Shown here piece after piece: positions 38,879-47,702 of a DNA stretch of 64,000 nucleotides. The stretch is from an uncultured Clostridia bacterium (lineage in GTDB: Bacteria; Bacillota; Clostridia; Oscillospirales; Acutalibacteraceae), in NCBI GenBank assembly GCA_946184295.1, contig CAMHEZ010000003.1, positions 34,038 through 98,037 on the forward strand. Direction: 5' to 3'. Numbering within the stretch: the first letter of the stretch is position 1; every line of letters begins with the position of its first letter. A program made the position numbers and the translations under genes. The notes beneath the pieces were generated by a model. That model searched no databases. It saw nothing but the letters and a program-made list of their open reading frames with translations, and had not been told where the DNA came from.

Positions 38879-39379
38879 TTAATTTCCCTCCCTCTGCATT
38901 TGCCGGATATTTTGCGGGTCGGGCATCATGGTGATGGGCAAAATCGTCTCGATGCGGTCGTAAATCGTGACCATCTTGTCAATCACAGACTGGAAGGCCG
39001 GATGGTAAAGCGACACCAGATAATGCGCCTCACTCGCGTCAGAGCGTTCCGGCTCCAGCTCCGTATCCACCGGACGGCAGGGCAGCACCATATTGTCCAC
39101 GATACCGGACGAATCCGTCTTATCGTCATAAAGCAGATACTTTACGCCCTGATACATCATCGAAACCATGATTTCCACGTCCTTCACAGGAAATGCCTCG
39201 TTGGCAGCGCTGATCTGAATCTTGAGCCTGCCGCGCCCCGGGTATTCCATAATATACGCGTCAAACTCGGGCTTAAAGGGGGATACAGCGTCGAACGTCC
39301 GGGGATTGCCCCCGCCTGTCATCGTGCTTCTCTGTGGGTTGGCATTCATATTTGACATTGGATTGTACATAAGTATCAC
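38879..39379 (-). CDS. Hypothetical protein, carboxypeptidase-regulatory-like fold suspected
   Basis: LKIQISAANEAFPVKDVEIMVSMMYQGVKYLLYDDKTDSSGIVDNMVLP beta-sandwich-like pattern; abuts the PG-binding gene. Confidence 0.6.
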   Translation of the reverse strand: MILMYNPMSNMNANPQRSTMTGGGNPRTFDAVSPFKPEFDAYIMEYPGRGRLKIQISAANEAFPVKDVEIMVSMMYQGVKYLLYDDKTDSSGIVDNMVLPCRPVDTELEPERSDASEAHYLVSLYHPAFQSVIDKMVTIYDRIETILPITMMPDPQNIRQMQREGN

Positions 39380-39417
39380 CGTCTCCTTTCCTTACCATAC
39401 TATGCGGGGAACAAAAA

Positions 39418-39459
39418 ACGGGAACTGTTTTATGCTTTCATACATAAAACAGTTCCCGT
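39418..39459 (-). terminator. Rho-independent terminator of the sortase operon
   Basis: 17-bp perfect stem ACGGGAACTGTTTTATG / CATAAAACAGTTCCCGT, T6 on the minus strand. Confidence 0.92.
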
Positions 39460-39484
39460 GAAATGCCTATCGCGATACAAGTTC

Positions 39485-40543
39485 TTACAGCCGCCGCAGG
39501 GAACGACTAATCTTTTTGGAAATCTTTTCCCCAATCTTGCCTCTGAGCATTCCGTTTTTCGAGAGATAGATATACACCATGCAGCCCACCGTGATGATGA
39601 GCCATAGCGCTGCGGTTTTCATGAAGCTCTCCAAAAGGCAGCGGAGATATCCCGAGACAAAAATATAAAAATATTCAGGCGTCGCCAACACATGCTCATA
39701 CACCTTGGAAAGATACAGTCCGAACGGCAGCGCGAAGCACATCAATGCACAGCCGCCGAACGCGTATGTGATAAAGCGCATGCCCTGATGGGGATACCGA
39801 TACAGTCGAAGCAGTACGACAGCCAAAATAAACGACAGTGCAAACAGTATGATCAATGCCGCTGTCACTGCGCCCCTGACCTTCTCACGAGCCGCCTTAA
39901 TCAAAGCAATGCCGGGCATGGGTACCTCATCGAGATAAATGCTGTCGATATCCTCGATATAGGCCTGAATAACGTCTTCGGTTTCACCCTCAACGGCAAC
40001 ATGACCTTCTTCCAGATAGGCGGCCACATTGGCATACAGCCTGGCGTTTTCCGACTCCACATTGGGTCTGAATTCATAGCCGCGAAACGCAGCCGTCACA
40101 TGACCGTTGACGTCGCGCTTCACATCGTCTACGGTGAACACGCCGTCCAGCACCGACAAGTCCAATCCCACGGGAATGGTATAATCTTCCGCCTCCGTGA
40201 CAACCTGATTCAGCACCGCCTGATAATAATCGTCCTGTATGACTGAGCAGAAAAAGCTCTCTGAGAACAAACTGTTCAGCGCGGTCAGACAAACCGTTCC
40301 CAACAGCAGAAACACCGAAAGGATAAAAGAAAAGACATAACTGATTCCCTTGCGGTAAGCTTCGCGGGATTGATCTGTACCGTGTGCCTCACTGCGATAG
40401 CCGCTGTAATGTTTCCTTCCGGAAGAATGGCTCCGCGCCCCGGCGTGGGTGTGTGAATGGGAATGCGAGTGGGAATGGGAACGGCTCCTTGTGGACGAAC
40501 CGCTTGTATTTTTTCTGATATCCGCCACGCTTATGCCCCCCAT
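39485..40543 (-). CDS. Membrane protein with N-terminal Ser-His dipeptide repeat; unknown function
   Basis: TRSRSHSHSHSHSHTHAGARSHSSGRKH then about 4 TM segments; overlaps the sortase gene end. Confidence 0.75.
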   Translation of the reverse strand: MGGISVADIRKNTSGSSTRSRSHSHSHSHSHTHAGARSHSSGRKHYSGYRSEAHGTDQSREAYRKGISYVFSFILSVFLLLGTVCLTALNSLFSESFFCSVIQDDYYQAVLNQVVTEAEDYTIPVGLDLSVLDGVFTVDDVKRDVNGHVTAAFRGYEFRPNVESENARLYANVAAYLEEGHVAVEGETEDVIQAYIEDIDSIYLDEVPMPGIALIKAAREKVRGAVTAALIILFALSFILAVVLLRLYRYPHQGMRFITYAFGGCALMCFALPFGLYLSKVYEHVLATPEYFYIFVSGYLRCLLESFMKTAALWLIITVGCMVYIYLSKNGMLRGKIGEKISKKISRSLRRL

Positions 40544-41214
40544 ATCACGTCAGCACCTTCGATACGTTCACCGAAAGCGCACAATCTCTTGGTCTTTCGC
40601 CCCGAAATGGCATGGAAAGGATAGCAGGTGTAAAGCAGCAGGGTTTCCTTCTGCTCACTCAGCATGGTATCAAATCGCTTTGCCAGATCGTCCTCGCCGA
40701 TCACCGACACCTCTGTCACACGATACTGATAGGTATCGTAATTGGTATCAAAGGTAATCACGTCGTCCTCTTTGATCTTCTGCAAGGGTCTGAAAAAGGT
40801 GTTGTTGTGGGCGCAGATAATGATTGCCTCGCCGTATCCCGGCAGAGAACTGATTTCATACTGTCCCGCGCCGCTGCGCAAAATACGATTGTCATCGCCC
40901 CAATACACCGGCGCTTTTAATTGAATACGTTCACAGGCAAGTTCACCGTAATGTTCACCGTGTTTCGGTTCCACTACATCTTCGGCATGAATAAACGCCT
41001 GCTCTTGCTCCGGTTTTTCCATATCAGGGTCATAAATCGTTGTCAGCTCGGGGTAAAAATTGGGAGTGTCTTCCACCAACACCATCGAGGCAGCTGACAT
41101 GCCCAATTCCCATACGGGTGCCAATGCCACTCTCAGCACACCGTATCCCAATACAGCAAAAATTACCGGCACAATGAAATATGCCGGCAATTTTTTCCAT
41201 TTTATTTTTCTCAC
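40531..41214 (-). CDS. Class D-like sortase
   Basis: GYGEAIIICAHNNTFFRPLQKIKEDDVITFDTNYDTYQYRVTEVSVI...ETLLLYTCYPFHAISGRKTKRLCAFGERI (His, TC, Arg catalytic pattern), N-terminal TM. ORF opens at 41271; GTG near 41214 is the plausible start. Confidence 0.85.
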   Translation of the reverse strand: MRKIKWKKLPAYFIVPVIFAVLGYGVLRVALAPVWELGMSAASMVLVEDTPNFYPELTTIYDPDMEKPEQEQAFIHAEDVVEPKHGEHYGELACERIQLKAPVYWGDDNRILRSGAGQYEISSLPGYGEAIIICAHNNTFFRPLQKIKEDDVITFDTNYDTYQYRVTEVSVIGEDDLAKRFDTMLSEQKETLLLYTCYPFHAISGRKTKRLCAFGERIEGADVIWGA

Positions 41215-41236
41215 TAAAACCAGCCTGGCACCAAAA

Positions 41237-41878
41237 TTAGTCGGCAAGCAGCTTCTTCTTGCCGATGACAACTGCGCCGCCGGACAAAATGCCGATCAGA
41301 GCAATGACGCTGATGACTGTGGCTGTCATGTCAACGCCGGTCTGCTTCACAGTACCGTTGCCCTTATTGCTACCGCCATTGTTGCTGCCGCCGTTGTTAG
41401 CGCCGCTAACACCATAAACGGGAACCAAGGGAGCGTTGGGTGTGTCAGGATCACGATAGTAAACGGTAGGAGTGGGGTTACCACCGGTACCGTTCGTACC
41501 GGGCGTGACCTTAAAGCCGAGTTCGCTGGCGAAGGACGAAATCTCGCTTACATAGCTCTGATAGTTGTCGGCAAAGTAAATCTCACTGACCGAATGATAA
41601 TTGTCAGCAATCACCATCGCCTCAAGCTTATCCATTTCCGCCTTTGCCTTCGCGATATCGCTCGCATCCATGTCCTTGACCTTGAGGCAAGCCTTCATAG
41701 CGGCGATATACTTGGAACCGGGTTTTGCGACAGTGCCGTCCTTAAGCGTAACGCCCGCAACAAATCTGTCAAGAAGTGCCTGCTCCTGGGGGGTAATACC
41801 AGACTCCGCAAATGCGGGAAGCGCAAATGCAACAGCCAGCGTCAATGTTGCAATGATTGCCAGAATTTTCTTTTTCAT
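41237..41878 (-). CDS. Small secreted protein with atypical sortase sorting signal (VKQTG)
   Basis: Signal peptide MKKKILAIIATLTLAVAFALPAFA; Gly/Asn-rich linker; C-terminal VKQTG-VDMTATVISVIALIGILSGGAVVIG-KKKLLAD (VKQTG at 41336-41350). Confidence 0.8.
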   Translation of the reverse strand: MKKKILAIIATLTLAVAFALPAFAESGITPQEQALLDRFVAGVTLKDGTVAKPGSKYIAAMKACLKVKDMDASDIAKAKAEMDKLEAMVIADNYHSVSEIYFADNYQSYVSEISSFASELGFKVTPGTNGTGGNPTPTVYYRDPDTPNAPLVPVYGVSGANNGGSNNGGSNKGNGTVKQTGVDMTATVISVIALIGILSGGAVVIGKKKLLAD

Positions 41879-41902
41879 AGCGTTCATACTCCTTTTCTTT
41901 TC

Positions 41903-41917
41903 CCGGCGCGTCGCCGG
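41903..41917 (-). other. 5'-UTR hairpin upstream of the sortase-substrate RBS
   Basis: CCGGCG-ACG-CGCCGG (minus strand) between the promoter and RBS AAAAGGAG. Confidence 0.6.
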
Positions 41918-41935
41918 ATAATTTTCATAGAAAAC

Positions 41936-41964
41936 ATTATAGTTTATTTTAAAATGATTGTCAA
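41936..41964 (-). promoter_or_regulatory. Consensus sigmaA-type promoter of the sortase-substrate operon
   Basis: Minus strand TTGACA (41959-41964), 17 bp, TATAAT (41936-41941). Confidence 0.85.
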
Positions 41965-42102
41965 TATATTTTTTCAAAAAAAATGAGGAAACCCCTGATT
42001 AATTTTTGGAAAATATTCCAAAATCTGTGTCTTCAAATTCAACAGTTTGTTATCAAGGCCAGACCTAAAACATTTGGTTTATTTCACAATTGCGGCGTCT
42101 CC

Positions 42103-42576
42103 TCAAAGCCCGATTCTGCCGTTGCGCCAGTAGTTGTTCATGCTGAAACCCGGGACTTCGGTCACTTCTTCTCCCAGATAGGCGGGGGGCTCAAAAGCAT
42201 TGGCCGCCTCCACCGACTCAAATTCCACCTCGGCATACATAAAGCCATGATCGGTATCGCCGTCCACAATGCTGCACTCCAACCGGAGACCGCCGCCCAG
42301 ATCGTAGACGTGATAATCCTTGAAAATCGGCTCGCGGGTGAGCAGTGTGGCCATTTCGTCATACTGCTCCGCGGTGATGTCAATGTTGACCTCGGTGCGC
42401 ACCAAAGTACCCTTGCCCTTGACCGTCATCTCAAAACGCTCACTGCCGTCGGGAAGCTCCGCCCGGCGAATGCGCACGACCGGCGCGGTAGAGAGATAGC
42501 CCTGCCACACCTTCGCGCTGCCAAGTTCCGGCAAATCGGGAAAACGATCAATCAAAAATTTGCGTTCAATTTCCAT
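42103..42576 (-). CDS. CYTH-domain protein (triphosphatase/adenylate cyclase-like)
   Basis: MEIERKFLIDRFPDL...GYLSTAPVVRIRRAELPDGSERFEMTVKGKGTLVRTEVNIDIT. Confidence 0.93.
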   Translation of the reverse strand: MEIERKFLIDRFPDLPELGSAKVWQGYLSTAPVVRIRRAELPDGSERFEMTVKGKGTLVRTEVNIDITAEQYDEMATLLTREPIFKDYHVYDLGGGLRLECSIVDGDTDHGFMYAEVEFESVEAANAFEPPAYLGEEVTEVPGFSMNNYWRNGRIGL

Positions 42577-42601
42577 ACAGATTCCTCCTGTGCGATATTC
42601 C

Positions 42602-43141
42602 TCAAATCTCATACTTGGCATACCCGCAGTTAGGAAGCACATATTCGCCAAATTCCTCGTTGCTCAGGTCTTTGAAATAAGAGGCGATCAGCTTGTTGGT
42701 CCAGCCGTGGCTGACGAGCAGAACGGTTTTTCCCTCACAGGCGGCGAGCATCTCGTCCAGAAAGCCGTACACACGGTGGGCCGCCTGCAAAACCGACTCA
42801 CCGCCGGGAAACCGCTCGGCAAAGATTTGTTCCCGCCGTTTGAAGGCGGGGTCACCTCTTGAACAGCGCTCCATGTCGCCAAAATTGACCTCGCGCAGCC
42901 GCGGCTCGGGTATCGGCGTCAGCCCCAGCGCCTCGCCCACCGCCCCGGCGGTCTGACGCGCACGCAGCAAATCCGAGCAATAGATGACTTCAATGCCCTT
43001 GTCACGCACCAGTTCAGTCAATTCATCGGCCTGTGCCAATCCTTTCTCGGTCAGCGGCAGATCAATCCAGCCGCAAAGGAGAAACTGCGCGTTAAAAGCA
43101 GTTTCTCCGTGACGTGCGGAATAAATCGTCGTAACAGCCAT
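42602..43141 (-). CDS. Histidine phosphatase (phosphoglycerate mutase-like)
   Basis: TTIYSARHGETAFNAQFLLCGWIDLPLTEKGLAQADEL...YCSDLLRARQTA...VLLVSHGWTNKL. Confidence 0.93.
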   Translation of the reverse strand: MAVTTIYSARHGETAFNAQFLLCGWIDLPLTEKGLAQADELTELVRDKGIEVIYCSDLLRARQTAGAVGEALGLTPIPEPRLREVNFGDMERCSRGDPAFKRREQIFAERFPGGESVLQAAHRVYGFLDEMLAACEGKTVLLVSHGWTNKLIASYFKDLSNEEFGEYVLPNCGYAKYEI

Positions 43142-43145
43142 GCGC

Positions 43146-44588
43146 TTACACCTCGGCGGATTGACGCTTTTGGGGTTCATCAACCAGATTGACTTCCACG
43201 TCAATGATATTTTCTGCGGGTTGATTTTCGGAAACGATCTCCACTTCTGTGGCGTCGCTTTTTGTTGTATCGGCGGTTTTCGCCGCTGCCACTGCTTCGG
43301 CTGCCTGTGAAGCAATCTTCTCATTCAGATTCTCACGGGCCACCGCCAGCATCAGTTTAATACGGTTCTCCTGATTGACCTTGGTGGCGCTGGGGTCGTA
43401 GTCGATCGGCGTGATATTGGCATTCGGACACACCTTGCGGATCCGGCCGATCATGCCCTTGCCGTTGATGTGATTGGGCAGACAGCCGAAGGGCTGGGTG
43501 CAGACGATGTTTTCATAGCCCGATTCACACAGCTCCAGCATTTCGGCGGTGAGCAGCCAGCCCTCGCCCATCTTGCTGCCGTAACCCACCACACCGTTGA
43601 CCAGCGTGCGCAGATGCGCATAGGGCGACGGCGCGTTAAAGTTCGGGTGGTCTTTGAGCGCGTCGAGCATGGCGGCTTCCATCTTGGTGCAGAAATCTTT
43701 CAGCACCGAAACAGCCTTGTATTTAATCGTGCTGCCGCCGTAGAGCAGAATGTCGTCCAGGCGGTTGTCCACCTTGAACAGCACAAAGCCCATCAGACCC
43801 GGCACCATGACCTCGCAATCCTGAGAGGCAAGGAACTCTTCGAGCTTGTTGTTGGCAAGGGGGGAATATTTGACATAAATCTCGCCGACCACGCCGACCT
43901 TGACCTTTGGCACGCGGTTGACCGGAATCGCGTCGAACTCGTCGGCAATCTGCTTGAGATTGTTGCGAAATTCCTCGCCCAGCATGCCCTTGCCGTGCGC
44001 GAACTGGTCCAGCAGACGGTCTACCCAGCTGTCTACCAACGCTTCGGACTCGCCTTCATTCAGCTCATAGGCCTTGACCTGATTGTTGAGCAGCATGAGC
44101 AAATCGCCGTAGACCAGACTTGCCACGAACTGCATGACCAACGCAGGCGTGATGGTAAAACCGGGATTGCTTTCCAGACCCGAGAGGTTGACCGAGATGA
44201 CCGGCACCTGCTCATAACCCGCCGATTTCAGCGCTTTGCGCAGCAGGTGAATGTAGTTGGAGGCACGGCAGCCGCCGCCGGTCTGTGTAATCATGAGCGC
44301 GGTCTTGTTGACGTCGTACTTGCCGCTGTTCAGCGCGTCGATCATCTGTCCGATGACCAGCAGCGCGGGATAGCAGGTGTCGTTGTGAACGTGCTTCAGA
44401 CCTTCCTCCACCACGCGGTGACTGTCGTTTTTCAGCACTTCCACATCGTAACCCGCGCGTTGCAGCACCTTTTCAAACAGCTTGAAATGAACCGGCAGCA
44501 TATTGGGTGCCAGAATTTTGTATTCCTTGCGCATTTCCTTGGTGAAGAGAATGCGCCCGCTCTTCTTGTCGTATTTTAATTCTGCCAT
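43146..44588 (-). CDS. 2-hydroxyacyl-CoA dehydratase activase-related protein (C-terminal half equivalent)
   Basis: GRILFTKEMRKEYKILAPNMLPVHFKLFEKVLQRAGYDVEVLKN...NDTCYPALLVIGQ...QTGGGCRASNYIHLLRKAL; ATG at 44588. Confidence 0.85.
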   Translation of the reverse strand: MAELKYDKKSGRILFTKEMRKEYKILAPNMLPVHFKLFEKVLQRAGYDVEVLKNDSHRVVEEGLKHVHNDTCYPALLVIGQMIDALNSGKYDVNKTALMITQTGGGCRASNYIHLLRKALKSAGYEQVPVISVNLSGLESNPGFTITPALVMQFVASLVYGDLLMLLNNQVKAYELNEGESEALVDSWVDRLLDQFAHGKGMLGEEFRNNLKQIADEFDAIPVNRVPKVKVGVVGEIYVKYSPLANNKLEEFLASQDCEVMVPGLMGFVLFKVDNRLDDILLYGGSTIKYKAVSVLKDFCTKMEAAMLDALKDHPNFNAPSPYAHLRTLVNGVVGYGSKMGEGWLLTAEMLELCESGYENIVCTQPFGCLPNHINGKGMIGRIRKVCPNANITPIDYDPSATKVNQENRIKLMLAVARENLNEKIASQAAEAVAAAKTADTTKSDATEVEIVSENQPAENIIDVEVNLVDEPQKRQSAEV

Positions 44589-44628
44589 TTGCATATACAC
44601 CTTTCTCGTGTGTGAGCTTTTCCGATTC

Positions 44629-44800
44629 CGTATGCGCCGGAGCTTGATGTTTACTTTGCGCGTCTTGCTCGCAGGCTTTGCCTGCTCATGGGGCGCTGCC
44701 CCATACCCCGCAAGGGCGCTGCCCTTGACCTGCCAGGAGGTGCCAGCACCCCCTGGACTCCCCATTGTTGCTCCGCTTGCTTGACTTCGGCGCGTCTTAA
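44629..44800 (+). repeat. Composite multi-hairpin intergenic element, copy E
   Basis: CGTATGCGCC start, GCAGGCtttGCCTGC, ATGGGGCgctGCCCCAT, CAAGGGCgctGCCCTTG, CCAGGAGGTGCCAGCACCCCCTGG. Confidence 0.85.
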
Positions 44801-44804
44801 TTGC

Positions 44805-47702
44805 TTAATTATCCTCGATGGCGGCAAACAGGCTTCTCAACCGGATCTTGACCGCGCCGAGGTTGGTAATTTCGTCGATCTTGATCTGCGTGTAAATCTT
44901 GCCGCCGCTCTCGAGAATGGCGCGCACCTCGTCGGTGGTAATCGCGTCAATGCCGCAGCCGAACGACACAAGCTGCACCAGATTCATATCCGGCTGGGTG
45001 AGAATGTACTTCGCGGCGGCGTACAGGCGGGAATGGTAAGTCCACTGATTCAGCACCTTGACCGGGAATTTCTGCACACGGTCGCTCACCACGTCCTCAG
45101 AAATAATGGCCGCGCCGCAGCCGGCGACAATCTTGTCGATGCCGTGATTAATTTCGGGGTCGATGTGATACGGACGGCCTGACAGCACAATGATGTGCAT
45201 ACCCTTTTCGCGAGCCTCTTCAATGATCGCCTCGCCGCGCTCCCTGATTTTCGCCAGATAACGGTCGTATTCGGCATAGGCCGCGTCCGCCGCCGCCTTG
45301 ACTTCTTCGAGCGGAATGATATCAAAATACTTCGACATCACCTGCTGGAATTTCTTGGGGAAATCCTTCGGGCGGTGAATGCCGAGATAGTCATAGATAA
45401 ACTTGATGTTGGCAATATCCGGCATATTGGCGTGAATGACTTCGGGGTAGTACGCCACAACGGGACAATTATAATGATTGTCGCCCATCTTTTCATCAAA
45501 GTTGTAGGACATACAGGGGTAAAAGACGGTATCCACACCCTCATTGATGAGCGTCTGCACGTGACCGTGCATGAGCTTGGCGGGGAAGCAAACCGTATCC
45601 GAAGGAATGGTGGCCTGCCCCAGCAGGTACATCTTGCGGTTGGAGAGGGGCGACGTTACCACCTCAAAGCCCAGCTTGGTAAAGAGCGTGTGCCAGAAAG
45701 GCAGCAGCTCAAACATATTCAGGCCCATCGGAATGCCGATTTTACCGCGTTCCCCGGCGACCGGCTGATATTCCTTGAGCAGCTTGAGTTTATAATCGTA
45801 GATATTGAGCGAATCGTCGGCCTTGCGGCGGGTAATCGGACGGTCGCAGCGGTTGCCGCTGATGAATTTGCGGTTGCTGTCGAACATATTGACGGTCAGG
45901 CGGCAGTTGTTGCTGCAAAGACCGCAGCGCGCGTCCTTGACCTTGTGGAAGAAGTTGGCGAGCTGCTGCGCGTTGAGAATGCTGCTGCTGCCGGTGGCGT
46001 GGCGGGACGCATACAGCGCCGCGCCGTAGGCCCCCATCAGTCCGGCGATGGCGGGACGGACGACTTCCACGCCCATTTCCTGCTCGAAGGCGCGCAGCAC
46101 CGCGTCATTGAGGAAGGTGCCGCCCTGCACAACGATCTTCTTGCCCAGCTCATCGGGGCTGGAAGCGCGAATGACCTTGTAGAGCGCGTTCTTGACCACG
46201 CTGATGGAAAGACCCGCCGAGATATTCTCGATGGAAGCGCCGTCCTTCTGCGCCTGCTTGACCGAGGAATTCATAAACACCGTACAGCGGGAGCCGAGAT
46301 CCACCGGCTTGTCGGCAAAAAGACCGAGCTTGGCAAATTCGGCAATCGGACGGTGCAGCGCTTCGGCGAAGGTCTGGAGGAAAGAGCCGCAGCCGGACGA
46401 ACAGGCTTCATTGAGGAAGATGCTGTCCACCTCGCCCTTCTTGCCGATTTTAAAGCACTTGATGTCCTGTCCGCCGATGTCGATGACAAATTCCACGTCG
46501 GGCATGAACTGACGCGCAGCCGTCAGGTGGGCGGTTGTCTCCACAATGCCGGAATCCAGGCTGAACGCGTTTTTGATGAGTTCCTCGCCGTAACCGGTCG
46601 AGGTCGCGCCGATAATGCGGATTTTGGGATATTTCCAGTAGAAATGCTCCAGAAATTCCTTGACGTGGGGCACCGGATTGCCCTTGTTGGAGCTGTAGCT
46701 GTCGCGGAGAATCTTGCCGTCGGGGGTGATGACCACCATTTTGATGGTGGTGGAGCCGGAATCCACGCCGAAAAAGGCGTCGCCCTCATAAGTATCGGGG
46801 TCAATTCTGTCAATGGTATGTGCGGCGTGACGAGCGGCAAATTCGTCGTACTCTTCTTGATTCCGGAAAAGCGGCTCGATGGAGTTGTAATTGCCCACGA
46901 CCTTGAGCTGACTGAGCGTATCAATGGCCTTGTCCAAGTCTATTTCGGTATCCGCTCCCAGCGCCGCGCCGATGGCGACATAATAGAGCGAATTTTCGGG
47001 ACACTTGCCGGTGAGTTTCAGCGTGTCGTCAAAGGCGGCGCGCAGCTCGGAGAAAAAGGTGAGCGGACCGCCGAGATAGACGACGTTGCCCTCAATCGGA
47101 CGGCCTTGCGCCAGACCCGCGATGGTTTGATTGACCACGGCATAAAAGATGCTGGAAGACACATCACTGGTGCGCGCACCCTGATTGAGCAGCGGCTGAA
47201 TGTCAGTCTTGGCGAACACGCCGCAGCGGGACGCGATCGTATAGCGGCGTTCCGCCTTCTTGGCGGCGTCGTTCATCTCGGTCGGCGTGATATTGAGCAG
47301 GGTTGCCATCTGGTCGATAAAGGCGCCTGTGCCGCCGGCGCAAGAGCCGTTCATACGGAACTCCATACCACCGGTAACAAAAAGGATCTTCGCGTCCTCG
47401 CCGCCGAGCTCAATAGCTACGTCGGTATCGGGAAGGAGATGTTTCAGCGCAATGCGGCTGGCAAATACCTCCTGCACCAGCGGAATGCCGCAGGCCTCGG
47501 AAATGCCCATGCCCGCCGAGCCGGAGATGGAAAGCAGCGCCTTATGCTCGCCGGTCAGCTCGCGCACGGTATTCAGCACGCCCAGGGTCTTTTCGGTGAT
47601 CTGCGACAAATGGCGCTCGTAGGATTGATGAATGATATTGTCATTATCGTCCATGACGACGTATTTGATGGTAGTGGAACCTACGTCAATTCCGATTCTC
47701 AA
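44805..47702 (-). CDS. BadF/BadG/BcrA/BcrD-type acyl-CoA dehydratase activase (two ASKHA domains plus DUF2229-like)
   Basis: MRIGIDVGSTTIKYVVMDD...NGSCAGGTGAFIDQMA...FGVDSGSTTIKMVVITPDG...VIDIGGQDIKCF...NEACSSGCGSFLQTFAEAL. Confidence 0.93.
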   Translation of the reverse strand: MRIGIDVGSTTIKYVVMDDNDNIIHQSYERHLSQITEKTLGVLNTVRELTGEHKALLSISGSAGMGISEACGIPLVQEVFASRIALKHLLPDTDVAIELGGEDAKILFVTGGMEFRMNGSCAGGTGAFIDQMATLLNITPTEMNDAAKKAERRYTIASRCGVFAKTDIQPLLNQGARTSDVSSSIFYAVVNQTIAGLAQGRPIEGNVVYLGGPLTFFSELRAAFDDTLKLTGKCPENSLYYVAIGAALGADTEIDLDKAIDTLSQLKVVGNYNSIEPLFRNQEEYDEFAARHAAHTIDRIDPDTYEGDAFFGVDSGSTTIKMVVITPDGKILRDSYSSNKGNPVPHVKEFLEHFYWKYPKIRIIGATSTGYGEELIKNAFSLDSGIVETTAHLTAARQFMPDVEFVIDIGGQDIKCFKIGKKGEVDSIFLNEACSSGCGSFLQTFAEALHRPIAEFAKLGLFADKPVDLGSRCTVFMNSSVKQAQKDGASIENISAGLSISVVKNALYKVIRASSPDELGKKIVVQGGTFLNDAVLRAFEQEMGVEVVRPAIAGLMGAYGAALYASRHATGSSSILNAQQLANFFHKVKDARCGLCSNNCRLTVNMFDSNRKFISGNRCDRPITRRKADDSLNIYDYKLKLLKEYQPVAGERGKIGIPMGLNMFELLPFWHTLFTKLGFEVVTSPLSNRKMYLLGQATIPSDTVCFPAKLMHGHVQTLINEGVDTVFYPCMSYNFDEKMGDNHYNCPVVAYYPEVIHANMPDIANIKFIYDYLGIHRPKDFPKKFQQVMSKYFDIIPLEEVKAAADAAYAEYDRYLAKIRERGEAIIEEAREKGMHIIVLSGRPYHIDPEINHGIDKIVAGCGAAIISEDVVSDRVQKFPVKVLNQWTYHSRLYAAAKYILTQPDMNLVQLVSFGCGIDAITTDEVRAILESGGKIYTQIKIDEITNLGAVKIRLRSLFAAIEDN

